The position numbers and the translations under genes were made by a program. From an uncultured Corynebacterium sp. (GTDB lineage Bacteria > Actinomycetota > Actinomycetes > Mycobacteriales > Mycobacteriaceae): a stretch of 64,000 bases of DNA. The DNA is taken from the NCBI RefSeq assembly GCF_946998835.1, contig NZ_CAMQAZ010000001.1:1-64000 (forward strand), read 5' to 3'. The notes under the pieces are model-generated. The model saw only the letters and a list, made by a program, of their open reading frames with translations. It was not told the origin of the DNA and made no database searches. Below are positions 8,997 through 17,382 of this stretch, one piece after another (the first letter of the stretch is position 1; every line of letters begins with the position of its first letter).

Positions 8997-10577
8997 CTAC
9001 ATGCGGAAGACGCCGAAGCCCTGTTCATCCAGGGGTGCGCCACTTGCCACATCGAGGGCCATACCGAGAATTCGACGGGTATCTGCGGGATCGATGACAC
9101 CGTCATCCCACAGGCGAGCCGATGAGTAATAGCAGTGCGACTGGCGTTCAAACTGGCTGCGAATCGGAGCTTCGAACTCCTCCTGCTCCTCCTGTGACCA
9201 GTTCTCACCCGAGCGTTCAATCTGGTTGCGGCGGACCGTTGACAACGTCATCGCCGCCTGCGGACCACCCATGACAGAGATGCGAGCATTCGGCCACATC
9301 CAGAGGAAGCGCGGCGAATAGGCGCGACCGCACATGGAGTAGTTGCCGGCACCGAAGGCACCACCGATGACGACGGTGAACTTGGGCACGCGGGTGGTGG
9401 CCACGGCATTGACCATCTTGGCGCCGTGCTTTGCGATACCGCCGGCCTCGTATTCGCGACCGACCATGAAGCCCGTGGTGTTCTGCAGGAATACCAGTGG
9501 GATGCCACGCTGATCACACAGCTCGATGAAGTGCGCGCCCTTCTGCGCGGACTCGGCAAAGAGGATGCCGTTGTTGGCGATAATGCCAACGCGGTGGCCG
9601 TGGATGCGAGCGAAAGCAGTGACCAAGGTGGTGCCGAATTCTGCCTTGAACTCCTGGTACTGGCCACCGTCAACGATGATTTCGATAACCTCGTGGACGT
9701 CGTAAGGCACCTTGGCATCGACGGGGACAACATCGTAGAGATCGGTCTGGTTACGAGTCGGGGCGACAGTGGGCTCGGTGTCCCACGGAACCTCTGGGTC
9801 CTTCGGCAGAGTGGCGACGATATCGCGGACGCGACGCAGCGCGTCAGCGTCGTTGACAGCTAGGTGGTCGGTAACTCCAGAGGTCTTGGAGTGCAGTTCG
9901 CCGCCGCCGAGGTCCTCTGGGGTGACATCTTCACCAGTTGCCGCCTTAACCAATGGCGGGCCGGCAAGGAAGATGGTGCCCTGGTTTTTCACAATGACCG
10001 CTTCGTCGCTCATTGCCGGCACGTACGCGCCACCGGCAGTACACGACCCCATCACAGCTGCAATCTGTGGGATGCCGCGAGCAGAGAGGTTGGCCTGGTT
10101 GTAGAAGATGCGACCGAAGTGGTCGCGATCCGGGAAAACTTCATCCTGATTGAGCAGCATGGCTCCACCGGAGTCCACCAGGTAAATGCACGGCAGGTGG
10201 TTGAGGCTGGCAATCTCCTGTGCGCGCAGGTGCTTCTTAACAGTCAGTGGGTAGTACGTCCCGCCGGAGACGGTTGCGTCATTGGCAACGACTAGGCAGC
10301 GACGGCCTTCGATGATGCCGATACCGGCGATGACGCCAGCAGCAGGAACCTTGCCACCGTACATTTCGTGAGCGGCCAGGGGCGCAACCTCAAGGAAAGG
10401 GCTACCGGGGTCAAGCAACTGATTAATGCGCTGACGCGGCAGCAGCTTGCCTCGAGAGATATGACGGGCACGAGCGCGTTCGGAACCACCTCGTGCAGTT
10501 GTACTGAGCAGTTCCTTGAGCTCTGCAACAAGCTCTTCGTGGCGCTGCCGGTTGGTCAATGCTGGGGCGTGAGTCAT
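8997..10577 (-). CDS. accD1: Acyl-CoA carboxylase beta subunit (carboxyltransferase), methylcrotonyl-CoA type
   Basis: A 526-residue carboxyltransferase subunit that moves CO2 from carboxybiotin to the acyl-CoA. The N-terminal block [22 protein letters not shown] and [13 protein letters not shown] is characteristic of methylcrotonyl-CoA carboxylase beta. The two crotonase-fold halves show [19 protein letters not shown] and [17 protein letters not shown] (acyl-CoA side) and [20 protein letters not shown] and [17 protein letters not shown] (biotin side). It is the first gene of the operon, directly behind the promoter at 10623-10651, with the partner alpha gene 42 nt downstream. It strongly resembles MccB/AccD1 and not AccD5-type propionyl-CoA carboxylase. 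Confidence 0.9.
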   Translation of the reverse strand: MTHAPALTNRQRHEELVAELKELLSTTARGGSERARARHISRGKLLPRQRINQLLDPGSPFLEVAPLAAHEMYGGKVPAAGVIAGIGIIEGRRCLVVANDATVSGGTYYPLTVKKHLRAQEIASLNHLPCIYLVDSGGAMLLNQDEVFPDRDHFGRIFYNQANLSARGIPQIAAVMGSCTAGGAYVPAMSDEAVIVKNQGTIFLAGPPLVKAATGEDVTPEDLGGGELHSKTSGVTDHLAVNDADALRRVRDIVATLPKDPEVPWDTEPTVAPTRNQTDLYDVVPVDAKVPYDVHEVIEIIVDGGQYQEFKAEFGTTLVTAFARIHGHRVGIIANNGILFAESAQKGAHFIELCDQRGIPLVFLQNTTGFMVGREYEAGGIAKHGAKMVNAVATTRVPKFTVVIGGAFGAGNYSMCGRAYSPRFLWMWPNARISVMGGPQAAMTLSTVRRNQIERSGENWSQEEQEEFEAPIRSQFERQSHCYYSSARLWDDGVIDPADTRRILGMALDVASGAPLDEQGFGVFRM

Positions 10578-10594
10578 GGGCGAAATACTTTCCG

Positions 10595-10651
10595 TTAATG
10601 ACTATTAACTTTCTTTCCGGAAAGATTAGTGTGACCCCAGTCACCTCACAA
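10595..10651 (-). promoter_or_regulatory. Promoter and overlapping operators of the catabolic operon
   Basis: On the minus strand a -35 TTGTGA (10646-10651) and a -10 TAATCT (10623-10628) are separated by exactly 17 nt. The spacer holds TGTGA-CCCCAG-TCACC (10630-10645, plus-strand reading), matching nine of ten positions of the corynebacterial GlxR consensus TGTGA-N6-TCACA. A perfect 14-bp palindrome TCTTTCCGGAAAGA (10612-10625) overlaps the -10 and the start point, and TTAAT-GACT-ATTAA (10595-10608) lies in the leader. Binding by GlxR and by the neighbouring TetR protein is inferred; only the motifs are seen. The rest of the 284-nt gap up to the TetR gene shows nothing else I can name. Confidence 0.6.
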
Positions 10652-10861
10652 GATATTTTGTTTTATAGACCACACTTCCACCCCCGCCAGGTCGCCAACC
10701 GGCCTACAATAGCCAGAATCCACCCAGGTAGACACCCAATCTGCACGTCGGTAAAACTTTTTCCACAGAATCTGTTTCGGGGGTGAATTCATCCCTTCAT
10801 GTGCATCCACCGCCCCACACAACAAAGCCGCCTGCCCTCACACTGCATAACAGCAGCGAGG

Positions 10862-11482
10862 TCAAACGGCTGAAAAATTAATTCCCATTATTGGTTTTTT
10901 GATTCCCATGGCAGCGAGAGCCATATCGAAGGCATTTTCCCTGGTAGCCTCCGGACCTGCCCACTTGAGCACATGCCTGGAAGAGTTAATCAAACCAGCG
11001 GTTAGCTGCACTTTAAGCTGTGCATCATCGGAGCTGAGTTCGGGTTGCAGCTCCCGCAGCGCATCCACCCACATAACCATGTAAAGCCGCTGTAAGGAGC
11101 GCACTTTTGCGCTCTGCTCTGGCGCTAGATTTCCACCTTCCCGCTCTTGGACACGAATACGGTCGGGCTCGGTTACAGCAAAGTGCACATGATGCTCGAG
11201 CAGCCCCTTGAGCGTTTCCGCCGGCCCCCAGTCATTACTCTTTGCACGGTCAAGTACTGCTCTAGCGCCGTCGACAAGCCGGATGGAAATATCAATCAGA
11301 ATCTGTGCCAACAACTCTTCTTTGCCGCTGAAATAGCGGTAAAGAGCTGGGCCCGAAATGCCGACAGCAGAGCCGACATCCTCCAACCGAGTCTGATGAA
11401 ACCCTCGGTCGGCAATAATCGCGGCGGCAGCGGAGAGAATCTCTGCCTCCCGACGCTGCCTTGCTTCGGCTCTACGTGACAT
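10862..11482 (-). CDS. TetR-family transcriptional regulator
   Basis: A 206-residue regulator. Residues 1-60 form the TetR helix-turn-helix: ILSAAAAIIADRGFHQTRLEDVG, then ISGPALYRYFSGKEELL. The C-terminal part is a helical ligand-binding domain. A -10 box TAACAT sits 8 nt before the ATG with no Shine-Dalgarno, indicating a leaderless transcript, and CGTG-N4-CACG lies just upstream. The gene is immediately upstream of the leucine-type operon and on the same strand. A TetR gene also accompanies the equivalent mycobacterial gene set, so it is the best candidate for its local repressor, with an acyl-CoA as likely ligand. Whether the 14-bp palindrome before the operon is its operator is untested. 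Confidence 0.85.
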   Translation of the reverse strand: MSRRAEARQRREAEILSAAAAIIADRGFHQTRLEDVGSAVGISGPALYRYFSGKEELLAQILIDISIRLVDGARAVLDRAKSNDWGPAETLKGLLEHHVHFAVTEPDRIRVQEREGGNLAPEQSAKVRSLQRLYMVMWVDALRELQPELSSDDAQLKVQLTAGLINSSRHVLKWAGPEATRENAFDMALAAMGIKKPIMGINFSAV

Positions 11483-11539
11483 AAACCCTTATGTTAAACG
11501 TGTTTGCACGCGAGCGTCTGGGAATCTTTTCACATAGAA

Positions 11540-11573
11540 AACCGCCGAGACACCAGCTGGCACCTCGGCGGTT
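11540..11573 (-). terminator. Rho-independent terminator after purH
   Basis: Perfect 10-bp arms AACCGCCGAG and CTCGGCGGTT enclose a 14-nt loop. On the minus strand the hairpin ends in a short U-run (GGTTTTC). It lies 54 nt beyond the purH stop and separates purNH from the TetR gene. Confidence 0.85.
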
Positions 11574-11626
11574 AACGCTCTACCCGCAAAAGGGACATAG
11601 CGGGCAAAGGATTATCGGGAAAGGAA

Positions 11627-13174
11627 CTAGTGGAAGAAGTGGCGAGTACCAGTCATGTACATGGTGACGCCAGCTTCCTTGGCAGCAGCGATGACCTCTT
11701 CATCACGGATGGAGCCGCCCGGCTGAACAACTGCCTTCACACCGGCATCAATCAGGACCTGCAGGCCGTCAGCGAACGGGAAAAAGGCATCGGACGCAGC
11801 GTAGGAACCTTCAGTACGGTTTTCACCGTCGGCAAGCGTATTCGCGCGCTCAACGGCGAGCTTTGCGGAGTCCACACGGTTGACCTGGCCCATACCGACA
11901 CCGACAGTGGCGTTGTTCTTGGACAGCAAAATGGCGTTGGACTTCACAGCGCGGACGGAGCGCCACGCAAACTCGAGCTCAGCCAGCTCTTCGGTGGATA
12001 GAGCCTCACCTGTGGCCAGCTCCCAGTTCTCCGGCTTGTCGCCCTCTGCCTGGTAAGTATCCGGATCCTGGGTGAGCAGACCGCCGGAAATGAACTTATT
12101 CTCAGTAGTCGGTGCTTCATACTCGGCGACGAGGATGCGCAGATTCTTCTTGGCCTTCAGGACCTCAACGGCACCATCTTCGTAGGACGGAGCGACGATG
12201 ACCTCGGTGAAGATGTCCTTGACCTGCTCGGCCATCTCTACGGAAACCTCGCGGTTGACTGCGATGACGCCACCGAATGCGGACATCGGGTCACATGCGT
12301 GGGCAGCACGGTGAGCTGCGGCGATGGACTCGTCCGAGACTGCGATGCCGCACGGGTTAGCGTGCTTGATAATCGCCACACACGGACGCTCGTGATCCCA
12401 GGCTGCACGCCATGCGGCGTCGGCATCCTGGTAGTTGTTGTACGACATCTCCTTGCCGTTGAGCTGCTCGGCGTTTGCCAGGCCCTTGGTGCCGATACGG
12501 GTCAGAGTTGCCGACTGGTGAGAGTTCTCGCCGTAGCGCAGCGGAGTCGGAGCATTCTCCTCAGCGCCACCGAGCTGCTCAACAAACCAGCTGGACACAG
12601 CTGCATCGTAGTCAGCGGTGTGCAAGAAGGCGTCGCGAGCAAACTCGCGGCGCTGCTCCAGGGTGAAGCCCCCCTCCTTCACGGCGGCAGCGACATCGCC
12701 GTAGCGAGCCGGGTCGACCACGATGGCAACCGACGGGTGGTTCTTCGCCGCAGCGCGAACCATCGACGGGCCTCCGATGTCAATCTGCTCCACACACTCG
12801 TCGTAGGAAGCGCCCGAGGCAACGGTCTCCCGGAACGGGTACAGGTTAACGACAACGAGCTGAAAGGCCTCCACGCCGAGCTCCTTCAGCTGAGCCAGGT
12901 GGTCTTCCTTGCGAGTATCCGCCAGAATGCCAGCGTGAACGCGCGGGTGCAGCGTCTTCACACGACCCTCGAGGCATTCCGGGAAACCTGTGAGATCCTC
13001 GACCGGAGTGACAGGCACACCAGCTGCGGCAATCTTGCCGGCAGTGGAACCAGTGGAAACGATTTCCACGCCCGCCTCGTGCAGGTTACGAGCCAGCTCC
13101 TCGAGGCCGGTCTTGTCGTAGACGCTAATCAGAGCGCGCTTGATGGGTTTACGCTGCGTGTTGTCGTTGGTCAT
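11627..13174 (-). CDS. purH: Bifunctional AICAR transformylase / IMP cyclohydrolase
   Basis: A 515-residue PurH catalysing the last two steps of de novo purine synthesis, AICAR to FAICAR with 10-formyl-THF and then ring closure to IMP. The N-terminal MGS-like cyclohydrolase domain shows [28 protein letters not shown] and [15 protein letters not shown]. The transformylase domain has the catalytic KHANPCG motif and ends in [17 protein letters not shown]...MTGTRHFFH, as in other PurH proteins. The ATG overlaps the purN stop (ATGA), so translation is coupled. Length is standard. Confidence 0.97.
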   Translation of the reverse strand: MTNDNTQRKPIKRALISVYDKTGLEELARNLHEAGVEIVSTGSTAGKIAAAGVPVTPVEDLTGFPECLEGRVKTLHPRVHAGILADTRKEDHLAQLKELGVEAFQLVVVNLYPFRETVASGASYDECVEQIDIGGPSMVRAAAKNHPSVAIVVDPARYGDVAAAVKEGGFTLEQRREFARDAFLHTADYDAAVSSWFVEQLGGAEENAPTPLRYGENSHQSATLTRIGTKGLANAEQLNGKEMSYNNYQDADAAWRAAWDHERPCVAIIKHANPCGIAVSDESIAAAHRAAHACDPMSAFGGVIAVNREVSVEMAEQVKDIFTEVIVAPSYEDGAVEVLKAKKNLRILVAEYEAPTTENKFISGGLLTQDPDTYQAEGDKPENWELATGEALSTEELAELEFAWRSVRAVKSNAILLSKNNATVGVGMGQVNRVDSAKLAVERANTLADGENRTEGSYAASDAFFPFADGLQVLIDAGVKAVVQPGGSIRDEEVIAAAKEAGVTMYMTGTRHFFH

Positions 13175-13824
13175 TTCAGATAAGCCTTTCGTCCGTCACG
13201 CTCAATTCCGTGATCGGCTATCGAGTGCAATACATCAACCAGGAGTCGGCGTTCGACAACCTTGATTCGTTCGTGCAGAGTCTCCACCGTGTCGTCGTCC
13301 TCGACGGCCACTGGCTGTTGCGCCAGAATCGGCCCGGTGTCCACTCCATTATCAACGATATGCACGGTCGTGCCGGTGACCTTCACCCCATAGTCAAGTG
13401 CATCCGGTACCGCACGCGCCCCTGGAAAGGACGGCAGCAGCGCTGGGTGCGTATTAATAATGCGATTGCTGTAGGCCGCTACAAAGGATGGCCCCAGAAT
13501 GCGCATGAAACCCGCCGAGACAACGATATCCGGCGAAAAACTGTTCACGGCCTCTAAAACACGAACATCCCAGCCTTCTCGGTCCTTCTTCGCCTCAGCG
13601 TCGAAAGGCACCTGGAAAGTTGGGATGTCAAAGTCTTGAGCCCTCTTCAGCGCCGGACAATCCTTGTCCGAACCAACCGCGACAATCTGAACCTTTTCAG
13701 CGTCCAGCATTTCTAGCATCGACTGCAAAAGCGAGCCCAGGCCAGAGGCCAGGACTACGATGCGGAGCTGTTTGTTAGAGGAAGTATCGTGCGAATTTTC
13801 TGCGACGGGCTGTGCTTCAGTCAC
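13171..13824 (-). CDS. purN: Phosphoribosylglycinamide formyltransferase
   Basis: A 217-residue GAR transformylase that formylates GAR with 10-formyl-THF. Visible are [16 protein letters not shown] (substrate-binding loop), the catalytic Asn/His in [14 protein letters not shown], and the catalytic Asp in [15 protein letters not shown]. The first ~20 residues ([19 protein letters not shown]) are an extra, probably disordered leader. The start is GTG: a -10 box TAAGCT lies exactly 7 nt upstream with no Shine-Dalgarno, suggesting a leaderless mRNA for purN-purH. It overlaps purH by 4 nt. Confidence 0.96.
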   Translation of the reverse strand: MTEAQPVAENSHDTSSNKQLRIVVLASGLGSLLQSMLEMLDAEKVQIVAVGSDKDCPALKRAQDFDIPTFQVPFDAEAKKDREGWDVRVLEAVNSFSPDIVVSAGFMRILGPSFVAAYSNRIINTHPALLPSFPGARAVPDALDYGVKVTGTTVHIVDNGVDTGPILAQQPVAVEDDDTVETLHERIKVVERRLLVDVLHSIADHGIERDGRKAYLK

Positions 13825-13893
13825 GGCGTTTAGCTTACCCAGCCCGGCATGGACCCCAAATTCCGCTCCCCCTAAGTTGGCTTAGCCGCTTTC

Positions 13894-15567
13894 TCAGCTC
13901 TTTTCGCTTGACGACGGTTCCCCGTCGCCACCCTCCTCGGGGTCGTCGGCATCTTCTTCCACGTCCGCGTCTTCTTCCGCGGCATCGTCAGAATCAGCAG
14001 CATCCTCAGAGATCGCTATAACCTCCCCATCGACGATTTCCTCAGACTCCTCGGCTTCCCCAGATTCGTCGACATCATCCGAGCCTTCAGCCTCGGCTGC
14101 TTCGTCTGCATCTCCATCAGACTCCGCGGGGAACTTCTCAGCGGCCACTTCAGGAACGTCATTGTCCCTGCCCATGGATGGCACACCCGTCATCGCGACA
14201 ACCACGATTGCGCCTGGTACGACCAGCCAGATTGAACCCAACAGCCCGGTCAGCCACCACGAGGCACCAGCCCAACCAAAGATTCCGACCTCTCCACCCA
14301 GCAACCAGGCCAGCATCATAAGGAATACCGCTGACCACACAGCGCTGATGACAACATTGAGGTACGGCTGCTTCGGCGTACTGCTCTTCAGGTATGCCAC
14401 AACTCGCCATGCTGCAATTGCTGCCGGTAGAACAATGAGCACTCCAAATGCCCAGTGGGTAAGCGACTGCGGCATAGCCGCCAGAATCGGAAGCGGCGGC
14501 AGTTGCGCGGGATGCACCGCAAAGAGTCCGGCCTCAGCCGGCCCAAAGGTCACCTTTCCGCCCACCAGCACACCGACAGCTCCAAAGGCGACATTCGGCA
14601 AATAGAGCAACGACAGTCCGCTAACCGCGAGGTTCTCTCCAGCGGTGTCCGTGATTGAGAAGGCCTCTGACACCAACTCTCGATGCCAGATCAGGGAAAT
14701 CACCGTCAGCACCACACCGGCGAGCCACAGCCATGCCACATAGCTGCCAGCCAGACGCGCCGACCCAAGCAACCACTCCGGCAACTTCCGGCGCAGCAGC
14801 AGGGCACGCAGTAGCCTTTGCCCCATCCCCAGCACTAAGGCCACAAGGTTTACGAGCAGCGTGGCCGCAATCGCAATGCCAAAACTGGGGGTCTGAACGC
14901 GGGGAAACACCTTCGATGCGTCGTAAAGCATGAGCCACGCGATAATCGTGAGCACGATGGGCGCACCCAAATACGAACCAGCCAGTGCGCGCACATCTTT
15001 GATGCTGATACGGTCGGCGACCTCGCGGCGCACACGCCAGGCAATGAATGTCACCATCACCATCGCAGGCAGCGCTGGCGCGAGCCCCAGCGTCGTACCG
15101 TTGAAGCGGAACGGCGCGAGGTTGAACATCATCCACAGCGACGCAATACTCGCCGGCAGCGGCGACAAACCAGCACCATGCATGATGACACCAATGAGCG
15201 CTACCGAAACGATGAACAGCAACACGGCACCATAGGAACCGGCAACGGACAGAGCAAACCGGCGCGCACGGGGCGAGCTCAACACACGACGAATACCCGG
15301 CAGCTGTCCGATGCGTGACGACGCCCCGGGGCCTCCCGCTGTCGTCTTCGTGGCAGTGCCACCGCCAGCGGCTGAACCTGCGCTGCGCGCGCCCCCTGTT
15401 TGACCGGCTTGCGTGTTTTGCCATGCACGGGTGGTGTGCTCGCTGCGGACAGCGCGGCCATTACCACCGCTGCCGCCGGTGCGGCTTCGCCGGTTTCGAT
15501 CGCTACTGGAGGAACCTCTCCGCGAATCCGCGCCTTTCACAGTGACATCGCCCTTCCCGCGTCTCAT
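13894..15567 (-). CDS. perM: PerM-like integral membrane protein (DUF6350)
   Basis: A 557-residue polytopic membrane protein. Residues 1-90 are a basic, Gly/Ser/Arg-rich cytoplasmic tail. About eight to nine hydrophobic segments follow from RFALSVAGSYGAVLLFIVSV (near residue 105) to GSIWLVVPGAIVVVAM (near 465). The last ~85 residues are extremely acidic (runs of Glu/Asp) and probably disordered. Position next to purN-purH is the same as for mycobacterial PerM (Rv0955), which has been linked to cell division and persistence. Orthology is inferred from topology and synteny. The start codon is uncertain because the N-terminal tail is low complexity. Confidence 0.75.
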   Translation of the reverse strand: MRRGKGDVTVKGADSRRGSSSSDRNRRSRTGGSGGNGRAVRSEHTTRAWQNTQAGQTGGARSAGSAAGGGTATKTTAGGPGASSRIGQLPGIRRVLSSPRARRFALSVAGSYGAVLLFIVSVALIGVIMHGAGLSPLPASIASLWMMFNLAPFRFNGTTLGLAPALPAMVMVTFIAWRVRREVADRISIKDVRALAGSYLGAPIVLTIIAWLMLYDASKVFPRVQTPSFGIAIAATLLVNLVALVLGMGQRLLRALLLRRKLPEWLLGSARLAGSYVAWLWLAGVVLTVISLIWHRELVSEAFSITDTAGENLAVSGLSLLYLPNVAFGAVGVLVGGKVTFGPAEAGLFAVHPAQLPPLPILAAMPQSLTHWAFGVLIVLPAAIAAWRVVAYLKSSTPKQPYLNVVISAVWSAVFLMMLAWLLGGEVGIFGWAGASWWLTGLLGSIWLVVPGAIVVVAMTGVPSMGRDNDVPEVAAEKFPAESDGDADEAAEAEGSDDVDESGEAEESEEIVDGEVIAISEDAADSDDAAEEDADVEEDADDPEEGGDGEPSSSEKS

Positions 15568-16007
15568 GATTACCGGCTGACTTCCTCACCTATACAGACA
15601 GACCTATATAGATAAAACGGCGCGCAGGGGCGCGTCACAGCCATGGCCATATAGTGCCATATATACAACGCCTCTTTGTTCAGGCATTGCGGAACCCGGA
15701 CCCGAACGTGAAGATTGTCTCCGCGAAAGCCGGCAGATGAATTTTCTACCACTTCAGTAACATCCATGCGCCCCCATGATTAAGGGCTCTCTACCGAAAA
15801 CTTCGGAAAGCACATCGCTTTTCCCATGTCAGACGCACAAACCATGGGACAGTTTCTACAACAACTTCACATACCTACTGAATAGAAACTAACAAAACGG
15901 TAAACATTTTCTCGGGGCGCGGGTTGCTTGCCGTATATCGAACCGTTATTATCTCAGGAGTTAGATAACAGTTGGGTTACAAAGAGTTTGTCAGCAGGGA
16001 GATTGAA
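15568..16007. promoter_or_regulatory. Divergent perM/M23-peptidase intergenic region
   Basis: This 440-nt AT-richer gap serves two divergent genes. For the peptidase there is a -35 TTGCTT (15924-15929), a 17-nt spacer and a -10 TATTAT (15947-15952), giving a leader of about 50 nt. Upstream are the inverted repeats TCCCATG/CATGGGA (15822-15849) and CCGAA-AAC-TTCGG (15794-15806). Close to perM is a direct repeat GCCATATA-GT-GCCATATA (15646-15663). I looked for a c-di-AMP (ydaO-type) riboswitch, which can precede actinobacterial wall hydrolases, and could not recognise its conserved blocks. Confidence 0.5.
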
Positions 16008-16715
16008 GTGACGTTTTTGAATGCTCGTCGCGGAGGCGGAAAGCACCGCAAGGTAGAGATTTCCGCAACTTCTCGCGCAGCACTGGTCGCGCTATCCGCT
16101 TCGACAATCGCATCATCCAATGCGATTGCCCATGCAGCTGAAACCGATAACCAGGCTCCGGAGAACTCGGCTTCCACTCAGACCCGAGCTGCTCAGCCGA
16201 AGAACAATGCTCCGATGGTGCTGGCTTCTAGCTCCTTCAACCCGAGCACCAACCTCAGCGCTCACCTCGCTACTGCCCTGCAGTACAACCAGGAGCGCGT
16301 TGCCCGCGATCAGGCCGCTCGTGCACCGAAGCTGTCCATCCCGACTGTGGGTCTGCTGACCTCCCCGTTCGGTCCGCGCTGGGGCACCTTCCACTACGGT
16401 GTCGACCTGGCTAACGTCACTAACACCCCAATCATGTCTGTTATGGACGGCACCATTATCGACGCCGGTCCGGCTCAGGGCTACGGTCAGTGGATTCGCG
16501 TTCGCCACGACGACGGTTCTGTTTCTGTCTACGGCCACATCGAGTCCATCTACGTCACTGTTGGTGAATATGTCCGCGCTGGCCAGGTTATCGCCGGCAT
16601 GGGTAACCGTGGCTTCTCCACCGGTACTCACCTGCACTTCGAAATCCACCCGGATGGCACCACTCCGGTTGACCCGGTGACCTGGTTCATCCAGCGTGGC
16701 CTGAGCCTGAACTAA
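16008..16715 (+). CDS. Secreted M23-family metallopeptidase (peptidoglycan endopeptidase)
   Basis: A 235-residue exported LytM/M23 peptidase. The start chosen is GTG (MTFLNARRGG), 6 nt after GGAG; an upstream in-frame TTG lacks support. Residues ~1-43 form a signal peptide with an Arg/Lys-rich start and an AHA-AET-like cleavage site. A flexible Ala/Gln-rich linker follows. The M23 domain begins at GLLTSPFGPRWGTFHYGVDLAN, with zinc ligands His and Asp in HYGVDL and the HLHFEIH motif near the end. All visible zinc-binding residues are intact, so it should be active, unlike EnvC-type activators. Mycobacteria have an M23 gene in the same place next to uvrD1. A terminator follows 15 nt after the stop. 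Confidence 0.92.
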   Translation: MTFLNARRGGGKHRKVEISATSRAALVALSASTIASSNAIAHAAETDNQAPENSASTQTRAAQPKNNAPMVLASSSFNPSTNLSAHLATALQYNQERVARDQAARAPKLSIPTVGLLTSPFGPRWGTFHYGVDLANVTNTPIMSVMDGTIIDAGPAQGYGQWIRVRHDDGSVSVYGHIESIYVTVGEYVRAGQVIAGMGNRGFSTGTHLHFEIHPDGTTPVDPVTWFIQRGLSLN

Positions 16716-16729
16716 TCTTGCATTTTTAA

Positions 16730-16756
16730 AGCCCTGCACTCATCGAGTGCAGGGCT
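16730..16756 (+). terminator. Rho-independent terminator after the M23 peptidase
   Basis: Perfect 11-bp arms AGCCCTGCACT and AGTGCAGGGCT with a 5-nt loop lie 15 nt past the stop codon. Only a weak T-rich tract follows. Confidence 0.85.
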
Positions 16757-16817
16757 CCTCTGATTAATTTTCCAGAAACCGCTATCCCCGCAGGTACTGG
16801 GGATTTACTCTTGACAC

Positions 16818-17309
16818 ATGTCCGAAACTAAAACTTTCCGCATGTGGAAGAAGATGGCTGCGACCCCGGTCGTCGGCAAGCGTTTATTTTCCTTGACTGC
16901 CGCGTTGACGGCACCATATTTCCGCACAATCTGCCCCAGGCTAGAGACTATGCAGCCGGGACTGGCGATAGCACATATGCCCGCCTGGTGGGGCGTGCGC
17001 AATCACATTAAGTCTGTACACGCGATTGCGGCGTGTAACCTCGCTGAGTTCGCGATGGGCATGCTGTGTGAGGCCAGCGTGCCGACGACGCACCGCTGGG
17101 TACCAAAGGGCATGACGACGAACTACAAGCGAATCTCCGTTGGCGGCCTGACGGCTGTCGCCAAGGCTGAGTTGCCGGACTTTTCCACCATTACCCCGGA
17201 GACCGGTGGTGTGGACCTCCCCGTCCACATCGTTTTGACCGATGCCAACGGCACTGAAGTGCAAGATGCCACTATCAACTGCTGGGTGACTGCGAAGAAG
17301 CCGAAGTAG
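16818..17309 (+). CDS. DUF4442 hot-dog-fold protein, thioesterase-like
   Basis: A 163-residue protein resembling the DUF4442 branch of the hot-dog superfamily, related to acyl-CoA thioesterases. The pattern is a hydrophobic N-terminal helix, MPAWWGVRNHIKSVHAIAACNLAEFAMGML (the hot-dog helix with an Asn-His and His pair), then beta strands THRWVPKGMTTNYKRIS and GGVDLPVHIVLTDANGTEVQDATINCWV. A -10 box TACTCT lies 6 nt before the ATG, indicating a leaderless mRNA. The substrate is unknown. It stands alone between the peptidase terminator and the convergent pcrA. Confidence 0.7.
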   Translation: MSETKTFRMWKKMAATPVVGKRLFSLTAALTAPYFRTICPRLETMQPGLAIAHMPAWWGVRNHIKSVHAIAACNLAEFAMGMLCEASVPTTHRWVPKGMTTNYKRISVGGLTAVAKAELPDFSTITPETGGVDLPVHIVLTDANGTEVQDATINCWVTAKKPK

Positions 17310-17382
17310 CGGTGCGCGGATTAGTCGCTCCCCTTCCGGCCACCTCGGCCAGCCCGGCCAGCCCACGTGTGTCCATATTCTT

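Noticed and set aside
15568..16007. Possible c-di-AMP (ydaO) riboswitch before the M23 peptidase
   Set aside because: The conserved sequence blocks could not be recognised; only short inverted repeats are visible.
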